Below are positions 25,740 through 38,188 of a stretch of 64,000 nucleotides of DNA, piece after piece. This DNA is from Glutinoglossum americanum. Lineage: Eukaryota; Ascomycota; Geoglossomycetes; Geoglossales; Geoglossaceae. Positions within the stretch are counted from its first letter, which is position 1. Each line of letters opens with the position of its first letter. The stretch lies in assembly GCA_020080175.1 (NCBI GenBank), contig JAGHQL010000044.1, positions 62,001 through 126,000 of the forward strand, written 5' to 3'. A model generated the notes under the pieces. The model made no database searches. It was not told the DNA's origin and saw nothing but the letters and a program-made list of their open reading frames with translations. Both the position numbers and the translations under genes were made by a program.

Positions 25740-26270
25740 CTCAGTAATGCTAATGCTTCTGATGATGATGTAACTTGTAGTTCTAGGGTCGTTAGGGTAG
25801 GTATGCAGTTTTGAGACTCAAGCTGTCAGCTTATTGTATTTATTGCTAGTATTATTTATTTTATTAGTGTTATTTATGCTGTTCAATTATTGGGTTCACT
25901 GACTTATCTTTTAATACTCTATATATATATAAAAATCTCTTATTACTTGTTTTTTTCTTCTACTCTTTACTTTATTCACAATAATTAAAATATTAAATAT
26001 TAAATAAAATAAAAGTATTGTAGTAGTTATTTCAATTTCTAAATTTGAATTTAACTAAAAATGATTTTAGTTATTTTAAAAATATAAAAGAGTTTTAATA
26101 GTAATATTACTAAGTCTATAAAATAACAAAAAAGAAAAAACTCTCTAATCTTATTGAAGAAATAAAACCCTACCTTAAAGCTATTATTAAAGCCAGAGGT
26201 GCTGTAACACCATATTAATTTAATATATTCTCTACATAAAATACGACTGATACAAACTTCGTTGTGACTG
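25740..26270. repeat. AT-rich, probably RIP-mutated island
   Basis: About 450 bases of strongly AT-rich sequence with TTATT, TATATA and AAATATTAAA runs, bounded by ordinary composition on both sides. It has no coding frame. It probably is a remnant of a repeat mutated by RIP. Confidence 0.5.
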
Positions 26271-26540
26271 TTGTGGGCAGAGACTTTCGTCTACCCCCCA
26301 AATACTTCCGTAGACTAATTCGCTGTATTTGCAGTCGCTCAATGCTGTGCGTTCTGTTTGCTGCTCATGAACACTGCGGCCGTTGCCCATGACCGACCGC
26401 TGTCATGGGTCACGTGCTCCTCTACAACACCTTGTGGTCGCGAGGCGGCCTACTACTAGTGACAAATACCGGACTAAGGGGCAGGTTAAGAAGTATTCAC
26501 TCAGCGATAACTGGATATCTCCATCAACAAAGTGTCAGTA

Positions 26541-27071
26541 ATGTCTTCGAACGTATATCGAAACCTTGGTCGCGGTGGTGCGGGTAACTACTACAGCAAG
26601 ACGGATATGGAGGACGTTGCCAAACGTATCCCGCAGGTAATACAGCCCCCAAGTAACTTTATTGTTGCCCCCACTGCCTCACTACACTCGAATAATGAGA
26701 GTTGCCTGACCTAATATCAACTTGTAAAGGATCTCGAAGCGCAGAACTCTCCACGGGAAGCGGCTGCTGATGACACTCCCGCTACGCAAGAATACTCACA
26801 CCTCGGTCGGGGTGGCGCTGGAAATGTGGCTCTATCTGCTTTGATGGAAAAAGGAACGAGCTCCAGCTCCCAGCCCACTATGAAATCGAGCCAACCAAAC
26901 CCGATGAGCGGGCGAGGTGGAGCGGGAAACTACCGTGCAGAGCAGAAAACGCTCGAGAATGAGCGAGCAGAGGAGGAGGCAGAAGAGGCACGGCGTAGGG
27001 TTCAGGATGAGGTTAAGTTGGACGTCGAGAAGGGATTAATGCCGCCTCAGAAGGCATATATAGGGCAGTAG
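26541..27071 (+). CDS. GRGGAGN-repeat protein (DUF3602/PAR32-like), 145 residues
   Basis: Exon 1 is 26541-26636 and exon 2 is 26730-27071, with a 93-nt intron (GTAATA...GTAAAG) in phase 0; 146 codons including the stop. The protein has three copies of the motif GRGGAGN, at about residues 10, 50 and 95, in an otherwise charged and disordered chain ending in a Glu/Arg-rich helix. This is the hallmark of the DUF3602 family; in yeast the related Par32 is a phosphoprotein linked to TORC1 and ammonium transporter control. I transfer only the family, not the role. ATG 26541 is chosen because the motif NLGRGGAGN follows at once. Confidence 0.85.
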
Positions 27072-27512
27072 GTGAATTAAACCTCTTGATTCGGCCGTTT
27101 CTTCGCATTTCCGATTGCAATCGCTATGAATCACATCCGCGGCTTTGCCCGCCATATTGCTTTCGTTTTACCCTATCCAATTTGGCTTACCTCGTCGCCT
27201 ATGACCACAACCACGTATCAGACCATATAGATGCCGCCCTCGTCTTGGGGGATGCCCCACCAGCCGTCGACTGCAAGTCCCTAGAGATGCATCGGCCCCC
27301 TTCTGTGTGGAGAACCACCTTTCTCCTGCCGATAAAGCGTGACAATCGATGATTAATCTATCGGTCTGTAACAAGGTGACATCGAGATAATCTCGCTAAG
27401 CAGAGTTGACCTGAACTCCATCGTAATCGCACCAGGGCATATACTTTCGATACTATGCGGATCCAGAGAGCTTGAAAACTGCCTTTGAGAAAGAAGCCCC
27501 TGGGCAGAACAT
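27072..27512. other. Spacer between convergent genes
   Basis: Intergenic region between the plus-strand GRGGAGN gene and the minus-strand RLP24 gene; both probably have their 3' untranslated regions here. No further feature is seen. Confidence 0.4.
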
Positions 27513-28267
27513 TCAGTCTAAATCCATTTCCTCCCCAAGGCCGACAACAAGTCTCTTGTTTTTTGCTGGCTTGACTGGTATCTTTATACTCGCCTTCTCC
27601 GCCAACCCATCAAGCATCTCCTCGTCGACCTTTTCTGTGACGCTCGATTTCGGTAGCAAGTGTTCATTCTCAGCGACCAACTTCCTATTCGCAGCCCTTT
27701 CTCTTTCTTTATTACCAGCCATGCGGTTCTTGTAGAATACCCTCTCGCGCCGGCTGCGGATCTCAGATACTCGTTGCATAGCTTTCAGCGTTGTTGCGAC
27801 CAAATCCCGGTTGTAACGAACCGGGGTGTTTCGACGGGCTGCGAAAGTGAGAGTGGAGTCGACAACCATCTCTTTGCCAGCGGACTTGCGAAAGGCTTTG
27901 GTCCATTTAAGCTATAAAGGAGTGAGACTAAAGGCTCAAAGATAATATTCTAGTTAATTATGCGAACCTTTCGAGGATTTCTCTTCATTTTAAACTGCTG
28001 GAACAGTAAGAATTTGTCCACCAATACCGGCAGGAGTGCTACACACATTCTTGTGGCATTTGCTTCTACAGAATCTGAAGAGTCGAGCATCGTTCCTCAC
28101 GAAAGTGATACCTATTGTCATGATGTCAACATCAAGATACAACAAGCACCCGCATTGAGAAAACCTTTTGAAGGATAGCACGGTTGAGAGCAGAAGTAAC
28201 AAGTCCCGATCCTAAAAAAACGTTAGTAAACGGACGCAAGAGCATTGAAGGCTTTTACACACCTCAT
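27513..28267 (-). CDS. RLP24: Ribosome biogenesis protein Rlp24, 180 residues
   Basis: Rlp24 is the L24-like assembly factor of nucleolar pre-60S particles that recruits and activates the AAA ATPase Drg1 in the cytoplasm and is then exchanged for ribosomal protein eL24. Five exons: 28267-28263, 28211-28165, 28111-28047, 27994-27968 and 27911-27513, summing to 181 codons with the stop. The zinc finger is formed by C6-x2-C9 and C32-x3-C36 with the family phrase [37 protein letters not shown] and [19 protein letters not shown] follow, nearly identical to yeast. The C-terminal tail is short compared with yeast (199 residues). The first coding exon is only five bases, ATGAG. Four introns sit in the first 50 codons. 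The gene is divergent from PAM18. Confidence 0.95.
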
Positions 28268-28479
28268 TTTCAGGACAAAGAGGGATGAATAAAAATGGTA
28301 GCACCGGCGCTGCGAAATCTGTGTGGTGGCGTCGAAATGGAAACCGAGGTATGTATTGTACGCTGATGGCACTTGTGATCACGGTCCAGTGCTCTAAGAA
28401 AAAGTTTGTAACCGATCAAAATCTCCCGACACTTTGGCTGATCATCAATTGTTCGTAACCCGTCGTTGTCTCATCGAAC
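28268..28479. promoter_or_regulatory. Short bidirectional promoter, RLP24/PAM18
   Basis: Only 212 bases separate the two divergent start codons, so both genes must share this promoter region. No TATA box is obvious. Confidence 0.6.
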
Positions 28480-28939
28480 ATGGCTTCTGTGGTTGCAATT
28501 GGTGTTGGGGTCGCTGCTGCAGCGTTTTTGGTACTTTATCATAAAATAGAAGTCGTTCAAAAGACACTTGGCTAACATCCTTTCCTACAGGGACGGGCAG
28601 GGCTGGTTGCTATGCGACGATATAGAGGGACAGCCGGCGCTCTAGGCAAGGCGTTTTACAAAGGTGGCTTCGAGCCAAGGATGAATAGAAGAGAGGCTGC
28701 TCTAATCCTCCAGCTAAGGTATGGCGAGGTCGAGGATGTGATTCATTCCTCTATCAAATCCGCATCGCAAGTCAATTGCTAATGATGCCTATCATAGCGA
28801 GCGCAATCTCACTAAAGAGAATATTAGAAAGAACCACAGACAGCTTATGCTCCTCAATCACCCGGACCGAGGCGGCAGTCCGTATCTCGCTACGAAAGTC
28901 AACGAAGCCAAGGAGTTTCTCGAAAAGAATCGCAATTAA
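28480..28939 (+). CDS. PAM18: Mitochondrial import J-protein Pam18/Tim14, 106 residues
   Basis: Pam18 stimulates the ATPase of mitochondrial Hsp70 at the TIM23 import channel, with its J domain facing the matrix. Three exons: 28480-28530, 28591-28718 and 28798-28939, 107 codons with the stop, a usual length for filamentous fungi. One membrane segment spans about residues 4-24 ([22 protein letters not shown]). Then come [19 protein letters not shown] and the J domain, with the invariant HPD at residues 81-83 followed by [18 protein letters not shown]. All family landmarks are present. Divergent from RLP24. Confidence 0.95.
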
Positions 28940-29968
28940 GGCTTTCCATTTTTTGAGTATAGTGGTTTTGCATTTGCTTGCATAGCGTGGCGTTGTCAGT
29001 TGTATGGTTCTCTCTCACCTCCCAACACACAGACGGTGCATCTTGTTTCAAACCAGTCTCAGTGCTCTCGATCGGACCAAGTGAAAACCAAGCATAGCTT
29101 TTTTCTGCCATATAGCTTCTGAACACTGGTATTCGAGCCTGAACCCGGCCTCTAAGAAGACCCAGAGAACAGTCAGGATTGGTGTCGTCTGTCTTCCCAG
29201 GCAGTTCTATGTCACATGAGAGCCTGCCAATTTTAGGCCAATAACAAGGTATGCTGTTCGTACGTACATACATGGTCTAGAGAATTTATGCAGCTCTCGT
29301 GTTCTAGAACGGATGTGATGGCGGCTGCTAGTGTAGATCTGTAATCTTGTCGATGCCCGACGTCAAGGTGCTATGTACTGTAGGAGATATCCCAGGATTC
29401 GATAAGCTTAACGAGAATCCTGCTTAAAGCATGAATGCATCTGTACCCGTGTCCGAGCTGTTAATAGACGTTTCAACTTGGACGCGTCATTCTATAGCTA
29501 CCTGGGTGTCAAATTAGCCCAATGTATTTTCCGTTCGAAACCCAAGGATTTGCATTATGTAGGAGGAGGTGGCTCATTTACGCCGATGAATTCTTTCGGA
29601 TTTCGATGACTACTCGAGTCGCTTGTGATTATTAGCTGATAAAAAGGCGATCTTTGATTGATTGCTTGTTGAAGAGTTTAACTTAGACATGTCCAGTCCC
29701 TGGGATCGCGCTGAATATTACGGGGCGATGCCGTAGGTCACCTCAGCTGTGTTCACTCAAAACTCCGACTCGCCGACTCCAGCTGGACTGCGACATCCAT
29801 AAATCTTGGTGTATGCCAAATAACGGAACTGACGTTGCCGACCGGACGCTCTTCCTCTAGGCATTTGCGCTTAAGCTGAAAGCGTAGTGAGCGCGACAAC
29901 TTTTGAGGGGCTCCCCTCACGTTCATAATTGTAGAGCCAAAGCCACTCGCACTCGATACCACTTGGTG
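28940..29968. other. Intergenic region upstream of the Zn2Cys6 regulator
   Basis: One kilobase without a supported gene; likely promoter and leader of the regulator. Small frames on the minus strand (28899-29273 and 29753-30068) are antisense or chance. Confidence 0.4.
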
Positions 29969-32932
29969 ATGGATACTCCACAGTCGCAGCATCCTTCGCC
30001 TTTACGGTCTCCGCCTCTGATGAATCCACCTCCACAAATCTTTGGTGGTTACACCTCTGATGGATCACCTATCCCGGCAACGCTCCCTGGTCCAATATTT
30101 CCACATGGGCAAACATCGATGGGAAGCGACGACGGCCATAACGATCCAAAGAGACGTAGGATCGCGAGGGTAAGATAATAAAAGTCGTCAATGGAAGGCG
30201 CCCAGCCCATATACTAATGTGCTTCGTGTTGACAGGCATGTGATATGTGTCGGAAGAAGAAGATAAAGTGCGATGGGAAGATGCCAGCATGTACGCACTG
30301 TTTGAACTACAAGACAGAGTGCGTTTTTACTCAGGTCGAAAAGAAGCGAAATCCTCCGAAGGGGTATGTAGTCTCTACGTGGAAACCCGAGTTCAAGTGC
30401 TGAGGTAAAAATCCTAGCGCAAAATATATTGAGGGTTTAGAAAATCGTCTTGGCCGAATGGAATCACTTCTTAGACTCTCTGGACTCCTTTCTGAGGAAG
30501 ACGGTGATCTCGGCACTCTGGAAAAACGGCTTGCTGATAAACAGCAGAAAAGTGGTGGTACACCATCAAGACATTCTGCCAGGTCAATATCGGCTGTGAA
30601 TCGTTCATCCTCGGAGTCTATACATAATTCACCCCCCCGGGATGGTGCTTTGACTCCAACAGAAAGTGCAGTGACATCTCCCGGTTCCCGCGAAGACCCA
30701 GAAGAGGAGGTTGAGGCACTTTCAGATATGATGTGCTCCCTTGTCACAAATAACTGTGGAGAAACCAGGTTTTATGGTACAGGCATTTCCAGCGCATCCA
30801 CAAATTTGCTCGAGCTAACGATATTTAGGTTCGTCTTCCGGGTTCTCTATATTTTCACCAAAGGGTATCCAGTGGGTAAACGAAAAGACTGGAGACACGT
30901 CCTTCCAAGAAATGATATCTTCAACATCCTCGCTGGATGACAGCAAGTGGGCGCACTGGAAACCAGAAATTTTCGGCGACTTATTCCAGCGCCGCATATT
31001 CAGACCATTGCCACCCAAAGAAGAGGCCCTCTCTCTGCTAAAGGACTTCTTCGAGAATTTCAACTGCATATTCCCTCTCTTTCACCAGCCGACCTTCATG
31101 CATCTCGTCGACAAACACTATTCTGCGGATCCATTTGAGGGATCCGGTTGGTGGGCTAGCTTAAATATTGCCCTTGCTATTGCTCATCGTTTACGAGTAA
31201 TGAGTAATCTTGTACCGCAAGAAGAAGACCAGAAGGCCTGGGGCTACTTGAAGAATGCCCTTGGTGTAATGACTGAGTTGACAATGCGCAACACTGATCT
31301 GCTTAGTGTCCAGGCCTTACTTGGAATGGTTTGTTCACTCCTATCCACGATGTGAGGGCCATGCTAAACGATAGATATTAGGCCCTTTTCCTACAAGGAA
31401 CCCCCAACCCTCAGCCTTCTTTTTTTCTTGTGGCAGCTGCAATCAGAATCTCTCATTCAATTGGACTCCATAAGAAAGGCTCAGGTTTCAATCTAAACCC
31501 GGAGGAGCTGGAACAGCGCAAGCGTGTGTTTTGGATTGCTTATATGGTTGATAAAGAGTACGTGCCGGCCTCCTCAAACCATGACTAACTTAGCCAGGTG
31601 CTAAAACGAGCATAGTATCTGCTTGCGCTCAGGCCGACCACCTGCTCAGGATGATGATGACATGAACGTCGAATTACCTAGCGAGGACCCCGAGGATAAC
31701 ATTGGAAACATCCCGCTTGCGGATGGGAAGGGTAAGGTCAACATTTTCAGGCTCATGGCACGTTTTGCAATCATCGAGAGCAGGGTCTATAAATTACTAT
31801 ATTCGACAAAGGCTGCAAAACAGAGTGACGGTGAGCTTCTCAATACTATTGGCGAACTTGACCGTGAGCTCGAAGATTGGAAAGACAGCATACCAATTGA
31901 TTTCCGGCCCGAGCATGAGATCAGGGCGGCACACACTCCACTTGTGCTTCATATCGTTGTTCTTCACTTTGCATACTATAACTGCCTTACTACGATTCAC
32001 CGTATGTCGATTCATCACGGGTATTGGACGAGCAGATTATCAAATTACGCAATCCAGGGGTTGAATGCGCGACCCCTCAACCCTCGGGTGTTTTCTTCTG
32101 CTGCTCTCTGTGTATCGGCTGCCCGAGCATCGATTCACCTGATTAAATATATCCCGCAAGGAGATTATGCATGTGTCTGGTAAGAGTGTCTCTAACTCAC
32201 GCTGTAAACTTAAGCTTACTTGCATAGGCTAATCGTCTACTATCCTGTTTCGGCACTCGTCACGCTCTTCGCAAACATTCTCCAGAACCCACATGACACC
32301 AGGGCACGATCCGACATTAAACTAATGAATCTTGTGGTCAATTTCTTATCCATGCTCACCTCGGATGAGGAACATGGTAGCGTCCGAAGGATGCTTGGTA
32401 TATGCGCCGAATTTGAGAGGATAGCCAAGGTTGTGTTAGACAGGTCAGACAAAGAATCCTCGTCAAGGAGGAAACGGAAAACTCACGACGATGAGGCGAG
32501 AGCCTATCAAACTCCTGCCCCGGACCCAAATCCCTCGCCCCCTCGGCCAGCTAATTCTACCAACGTGTTTTCCACCCCTGGGATAAATGCACAATTAAAC
32601 ATGCAGGTTGGGCAACCACCACTCCAGTCTAGTAACGGTGAACTGACACGACAATTTCGCAGACTTTCGATCCCTCATTTGCCTTCTCTCCGAGTGGAGA
32701 GATCCCCTGGATACCTGAATATGCCTCTAGCGACCCAAAGCCTAATCTCTCCGGTTTAGGTCAATTCGTAGATACACAAACTACATACCCTGAGCTAAAT
32801 TCGCCCATCAATTTGGCATCTTTCCAGCAGCCATTTGTCCCCCAGGACTTGTGGCAAATGCCCATGACACTAGAGTGGGACTGGGCTGAGATGAGTTCCG
32901 GCCTCCCATCGTTTGATGTTCAGTATGGGTAG
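29969..32932 (+). CDS. Zn2Cys6 transcription factor with fungal-specific domain, 858 residues
   Basis: A nuclear DNA-binding regulator. Eight exons: 29969-30169, 30236-30363, 30418-30776, 30829-31328, 31382-31557, 31616-32179, 32228-32606 and 32663-32932, together 859 codons with the stop. The binuclear zinc cluster has the exact spacing C69-x2-C72-x6-C79-x6-C86-x2-C89-x6-C96 ([20 protein letters not shown]), followed by a linker and a short coiled coil ([18 protein letters not shown]). The fungal-specific middle domain covers about residues 300-650 ([54 protein letters not shown]). The last intron (32607-32662, CTGAC branch) opens the conserved tail [15 protein letters not shown]; unspliced it would stop at 32759. 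Strongly conserved in Pezizomycotina in my memory, but the target genes are not known to me. Confidence 0.9.
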
Positions 32933-33519
32933 TAGTATGCTGGTGCACCCTAAGGTCATTTTGATGCATTTCACATCCGAATGTACTTTAGGCAGGAAGG
33001 CACTTGATAGAAGTTGGTGGATATGGAGGGAGTTTTGTTTGCGGAATGTATTTAGGCGCTTTAAGGTTATATTCATGACAAAGATAGCACCAGTTTAGCA
33101 CAATTGGAATCAACGAGTACTCATCTCCATTATATAAATGGTAGACTCCTTTGTGTTGCAAGATGATCAACCTGATCGGGTGCAAAAGCGGCGAAGTCTA
33201 AACTCCTCCATTTGGTAAGCAACTTTGAACGGCTATCCCAGAATTTCTAATCATTGAATCCCGAGCCCCGGATGTACTTACATACACACATGTCCTTACA
33301 ATCCACTCTTCATTCGTAGCGGAGCAGCAAGCACCGATTGCTCCCTCATTGCTGCTCTAATTCAGCCTATTCCTTCATTAAAATTTCCCATTTGTTGCGA
33401 CACAAACCCCGAATGAAGTTCTCGCCACGAAAATTCCCTTGCAAAACTTCGCCAGACGCACTCCCACCTACCCACCCGCAAGCTCTCCATTCAAGCCGGA
33501 CAAGCCGTATCAAATTATC
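32933..33519. other. Spacer between the Zn2Cys6 gene and the m-AAA gene
   Basis: Tandem genes in the same direction. The region holds the 3' end of one and the promoter of the next; a non-ATG extension of the m-AAA frame to 33439 is not believed to be coding. Confidence 0.4.
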
Positions 33520-36306
33520 ATGACCAATTTGTTGCGGCGTTCAAGCAGCCTTGCCCGGTGGTCCAAATCCGCCTACGAGGGCACCGTAATATCGAAGACC
33601 CGTTTACCGTGCACACCATTATCCCGAGCCTCGTGGCTAATCGAGCTAAGAAGGCGGTCATACGCCACCGCCAATAGCGGTGAGCCTAGGGGTGGAAAGG
33701 ACAAGGGAGATGCCAGGGTGAAGCAAGGTGACGATGGGTTAGCTAGCAACAAACGGAACTCTCTGTCGGAGAGCAGGCCTAGTATCGAAACACCTGGGCT
33801 TGGGAATACACCACGCACTAAAGATGCTGAATCACAGGGGAGTGGGGATAAGATCAAGCTTAGCCCGGCGGAAGAAAAAAGTATCGGTGAACTTCTAGAG
33901 AACTTGAAGCAAGGTCTTCCAGCTAGCCAAGGAAAGGCCTTGGACTTAGCTTTTCAAGCTATCAAGAGGGACGGCATTCCGAAGGAGATCATGGAGATCA
34001 TAAAGAACGTCAAGCAGGGCCAACCCATGGATCTTTTTACCGCTGCAAAGCTCGTACGGATAACTTCGCAATTAGCACACAATACTAGGGAGTCACACAT
34101 GGTTGGATCTGATCAGTCGTCAATGAACGAGCAACTCCATAGGGCATCTCAGCCGGACAACCAAGATAGTCAACCACCGCCACCTCCTCCGCCTAAAGGC
34201 AAACCCAACACACAGAAGAAAGGCGATAAGAAGGGGGAGGTGCCTCTCTATGATATATCACTATGGGTAGCCGCATTTATCCTCTACCTTATCTATCTTT
34301 CTCCTGGTGCTTCAGACCATTCGAGGGAAATTACATGGCAAGAGTTCCGGACAACTTTCTTCGACAAAGGCTTGGTAGAAAAGCTCACAGTTGTTAACCG
34401 CGGCCGGGTGCGAGTTGACCTTCACAAGGAAGCTACGGCTCAGATGTACCCTGACTCGCCAGCAACAAAAGGAAACCTCCACTATTACTTTAGCATCGGA
34501 TCTGTCGAGGCATTCGAGAGGAGATTAGACGATGCACAGAGAGAGCTTGGTATTCCTAGCTCGGAGAGGATACCGGTTGCTTACACAGATGAAATATCCT
34601 GGGCGGGAACCCTCCTATCGTTCGGGCCAACCCTATTGCTTATTTCATCTGTATTCTGGCTCTCTCGGCGCGCCTCTAGCGGTGCAGGGAGTCAAAGCGG
34701 TATCTTCGGCATTGGAAAAAGTCGGGCTAAAATGTTCAACCATGAGTCTGATGTCAAAGTCAAGTTCAAGGACGTTGCAGGTATGGATGAGGCGAAAGCA
34801 GAGATTATGGAGTTTGTTAGCTTCTTGAAGGATCCTGGTCCATATCAGAGGCTTGGAGCTAAGATTCCACGGGGTGCGATTCTTTCCGGTCCACCGGGTA
34901 CGGGCAAGACTTTACTCGCAAAAGCAACCGCCGGAGAATCTCAGGTACCATTTTTCAGCGTGAGCGGTTCTGAGTTCGTTGAGATGTTTGTCGGCGTGGG
35001 CCCTTCAAGGGTGAGAGACCTCTTCGCAAAAGCGAGAAAAAATACGCCATGCATCATCTTCATCGACGAGATCGACGCAATAGGGAAGTCACGAGCGAAA
35101 CAAAATTTTGGTGGAGGGAATGATGAAAGAGAGAGCACACTGAACCAAATTCTAACGGAGATGGATGGATTTAATACATCGGAACAAGTCGTTGTGCTTG
35201 CAGGAACAAACAGACCGGACGTCCTAGACAAAGCTCTAATGCGACCAGGCCGGTTTGACCGCCACATAACTATCGACAGGCCAACAATGGAGGGACGAAA
35301 ACAGATATTCCTTGTTCACTTGAAGAAGATTGTAACTGGGGAGGACATGGAATTTCTAACGGGGAGGCTTGCAGCTCTCACTCCAGGTTTCTCCGGCGCA
35401 GACATCGCAAATTGTGTCAATGAAGCTGCTCTAATTGGTATGTTCTCTCATAACCCCCTTTGAGAAAGGCTTTGGCTGACCAGCGCTAGCTGCCCGGGGG
35501 AGTGCGGATAAGGTTGAGATGTGCCACTTTGAACAGGCTATTGAACGTGTGATCGGCGGCCTGGAAAAGAGGTCACTTGTTCTCAGCCCAGAAGAAAAGA
35601 AAACGGTGGCTTATCACGAAGCCGGTCACGCTGTGTGTGGATGGTTCTTCAAATGGGCTGACCCTCTGCTAAAAGTCTCTATCATCCCGCGAGGACAGGG
35701 TGCCCTGGGTTATGCCCAATACTTACCCTCCGGCGACACGTATTTAATGAATGTGAACCAATTGATGGATCGCATGGCCATGACACTGGGAGGTCGAGTC
35801 TCAGAAGAACTCCATTTCGATACTGTCACCAGTGGCGCTAGCGACGATTTTAACAAAGTGACCCGCATGGCAACAGCCATGGTCACTAAATGGGGGATGT
35901 CGAATAAAGTCGGATATCTTTACTTTGAAGAGGAAGACCAAAAGCTTCATAAGCCGTTCAGCGAAGAAACTGCCAAGACTATTGATTCTGAGGTTCGAAG
36001 AATAGTAGACGAGGCCTACAAGCAGTGCAGAGAGCTTCTCGTCGAGAAAAAGAAGGAAGTCGGCATCGTAGCAGAGGAGTTACTGAGTAAAGAGGTGCTG
36101 TCACGGGATGATATGGTAAGGTTGCTAGGGAAGAGGCCTTTTGACGAGAATAAAGAATTTTCAAAATTCTTCGAGGGTCAACCCAAGAGCGCTCCACCGC
36201 CTTTCGAATCCGAACAGGTAAATTGCCTAAATTAAACTTTTTATTCTAGATATCTGACCGTTATCTCCAGACCGACAGCCCTCCTGAGATGCCCTCTCCT
36301 ATTTGA
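33520..36306 (+). CDS. YTA12: Mitochondrial m-AAA protease subunit (Yta12/Afg3 type), 893 residues
   Basis: An inner-membrane ATP-dependent zinc protease that degrades misassembled membrane proteins and matures MrpL32 in yeast. Exons 33520-35437, 35490-36217 and 36271-36306; 894 codons with the stop. The Arg-rich N-terminus ([14 protein letters not shown]... RRRSYATA) is a matrix presequence. A disordered part of 180 residues precedes membrane segment 1 near 243-260 ([15 protein letters not shown]); segment 2 lies near 362-382. Walker A GPPGTGKT is at 457-464, Walker B is FIDEIDAI, and the zinc site HEAGH is at 682-686. The phrase [21 protein letters not shown] favours Yta12 over Afg3. The last exon is only 12 codons; without that splice the protein would end at 36235. 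The start is the first ATG. Confidence 0.93.
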
Positions 36307-36835
36307 CCAGCATGCAATCCTAACCCACTACATTGACGGCACCCATCAGGGAAAATATTAGCCCGGAGGAGAAAGCTACTCTTCAAATTTCTAAGAGCTC
36401 ACTTTCCTCAAGAATCGACCACCTCTCACTCCTCAACATTGTATTATTGCATGTATTATACAGAATGAGCAGGCTATAGAGCGAATCATCTTACTAAAGT
36501 TGTATCTTACTCGACTTTATAGGGGAAAAAATAATTGACAAGTTCAAATGGTAGTTGCTTGCAATACCAGCTGGTCTTTATATTATTTCGCAACAGAGCT
36601 TTCAGGTCGTCCCAACAATTTTTGATGTCATAGCCTAACAATATTCCATATACTCCGTATAACACAACACGCAAACCCCACGTAAGTGCTAGGTCCATCA
36701 AATAAGACGGCCATTACTATGCCTCTAGTAGTATAATTCTAATCTACTTGCGTTGAAAAGCCACTTCCTCAGAGGTATAAACTGCCATCAATATTAGTGC
36801 GACATCCCCTATCCCACCTATCAGCCATCATTCCG
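36307..36835. other. Spacer between convergent genes
   Basis: 3' flanks of the m-AAA protease gene and the DUF1295 gene. Nothing else is supported. Confidence 0.4.
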
Positions 36836-38188
36836 CTAACTCTTCTCTTTAATAGGGTCTTTCGCCACATCGGCCATAGACTTCACGACATCCTCCTTTG
36901 TCTGGCCAGTGAAATTTCCTGGAGCGCTTGTACCTAATTTTGGTAAGAACATCCCAACCCGACGTTGGTACTCTGCATATTCAGGGTACTTTTCGGAGGA
37001 GATCGACTCTGTAAACCAAGTTGAAGCCTGGAAGAGGATAATATAAGAGAGGGCGCCAACTATAGTCCAGTTATATAGTGTCCCGGTCACTATACATGTC
37101 CATTGGTACATGGTGGCCCAGATAACTAAGTAGTTAGTCAGCGGTCGAAGCAACACGGCAACGCGCCAAAGCAATTTCACCTTGTTCCGCGGCAAAATTT
37201 GGATGGCGGCTCCAGGACCAAAGTCCCGTGACAACGAAACCTCGATCGAGGTCTTCCTGCTCGAACCCCGTAGGAACCTTGGCCGTCTTTAGATATCCCT
37301 TTTTCGCTTGCTGGAACCCTTTTCGACCAGTGTCAGTCGCTTCCCTCTATCCCCATCACCGGTGACGTGAGGGACTTACTCCACTGCTGTTGGTCAGCAG
37401 ACCATTCAAAAAGCACCAATCCAGTCAAAACCCGTGAGAATATGATATCTATTAACCCCATCCCAGCTATCTTGGAGGTGAGAAGAAGGATGTAAGTCGG
37501 TGCTGTGATCAAGAATAGGAGAACCTAATCACTATTAGAGATGGGGTTTTTTGGGTGGGGGTGGCGTTTGGCTGCCTACACTCTGCGCCAGGGAGATAAA
37601 CAGGACATTAAAAATAAAAAACGCCGTCGGGCTAATCTTCGAACGCAGATAGGCCCTGTACGCAAGGTTAGAGGGTGGTGGACATAATAGTTCAAAATGT
37701 CGTTTTGCTCCTACCAACGATAATCCTCCGAACCCCTTGAGTACCCTCCTTTCCTCCAGTAGTTGAATGTCAAACGGACCTGCAACTATCAATAAGGGTA
37801 CTAGGCGCTCTATCTTAATTATACCTACGCCCCATATAATACTGAATACAAGAAGAGTATTTAGTCTTACTGTAGGCATACCCTGCAGGTAGGCCCATAG
37901 AGCATAGTGTGCATTATACACTGCGGGCAAGATGCTCCACATGCGGTCCACTTGCGAGTAGTTTCTATTAACCTCAGAAACGAGCAAAAAAATGGGGAAG
38001 AGAAAGAGTGAAAAGGCAAAGGCGGATATTAAGGGATTTGTCAATAGGTAGAGGTCCTTCATCAGTTGCGGATCTGCCCATGCCCCTACTAGCTGTAGTG
38101 AGAATGACCGGAGCTGTGGAATAAATGGTGCAACCGTCTTAGAAAAGTCGGCACAGTCAGCAAGAGTGTGGACCATCGGGAGAGCCAT
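36836..38188 (-). CDS. DUF1295 membrane protein, steroid reductase-like, 357 residues
   Basis: Six exons: 38188-37829, 37779-37715, 37655-37580, 37524-37380, 37318-37181 and 37125-36836, 358 codons with the stop. The chain is rich in membrane segments, for example LISAFAFSLFLFPIFLLV and FFIFNVLFISLAQS. It carries family phrases QVDRMWSILPAVYNAHY, RLTFNYWRKGGY, SEDYRW, and in the C-terminal half DRGFVVTGLWSWSRHPNFAAEQ and KYPEYAEYQRRVGMFLP. The last two are typical of the isoprenylcysteine methyltransferase / 5-alpha-reductase fold that binds the nucleotide cofactor. The substrate is unknown. Divergent from topoisomerase III with 236 bases between the start codons. Confidence 0.88.
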
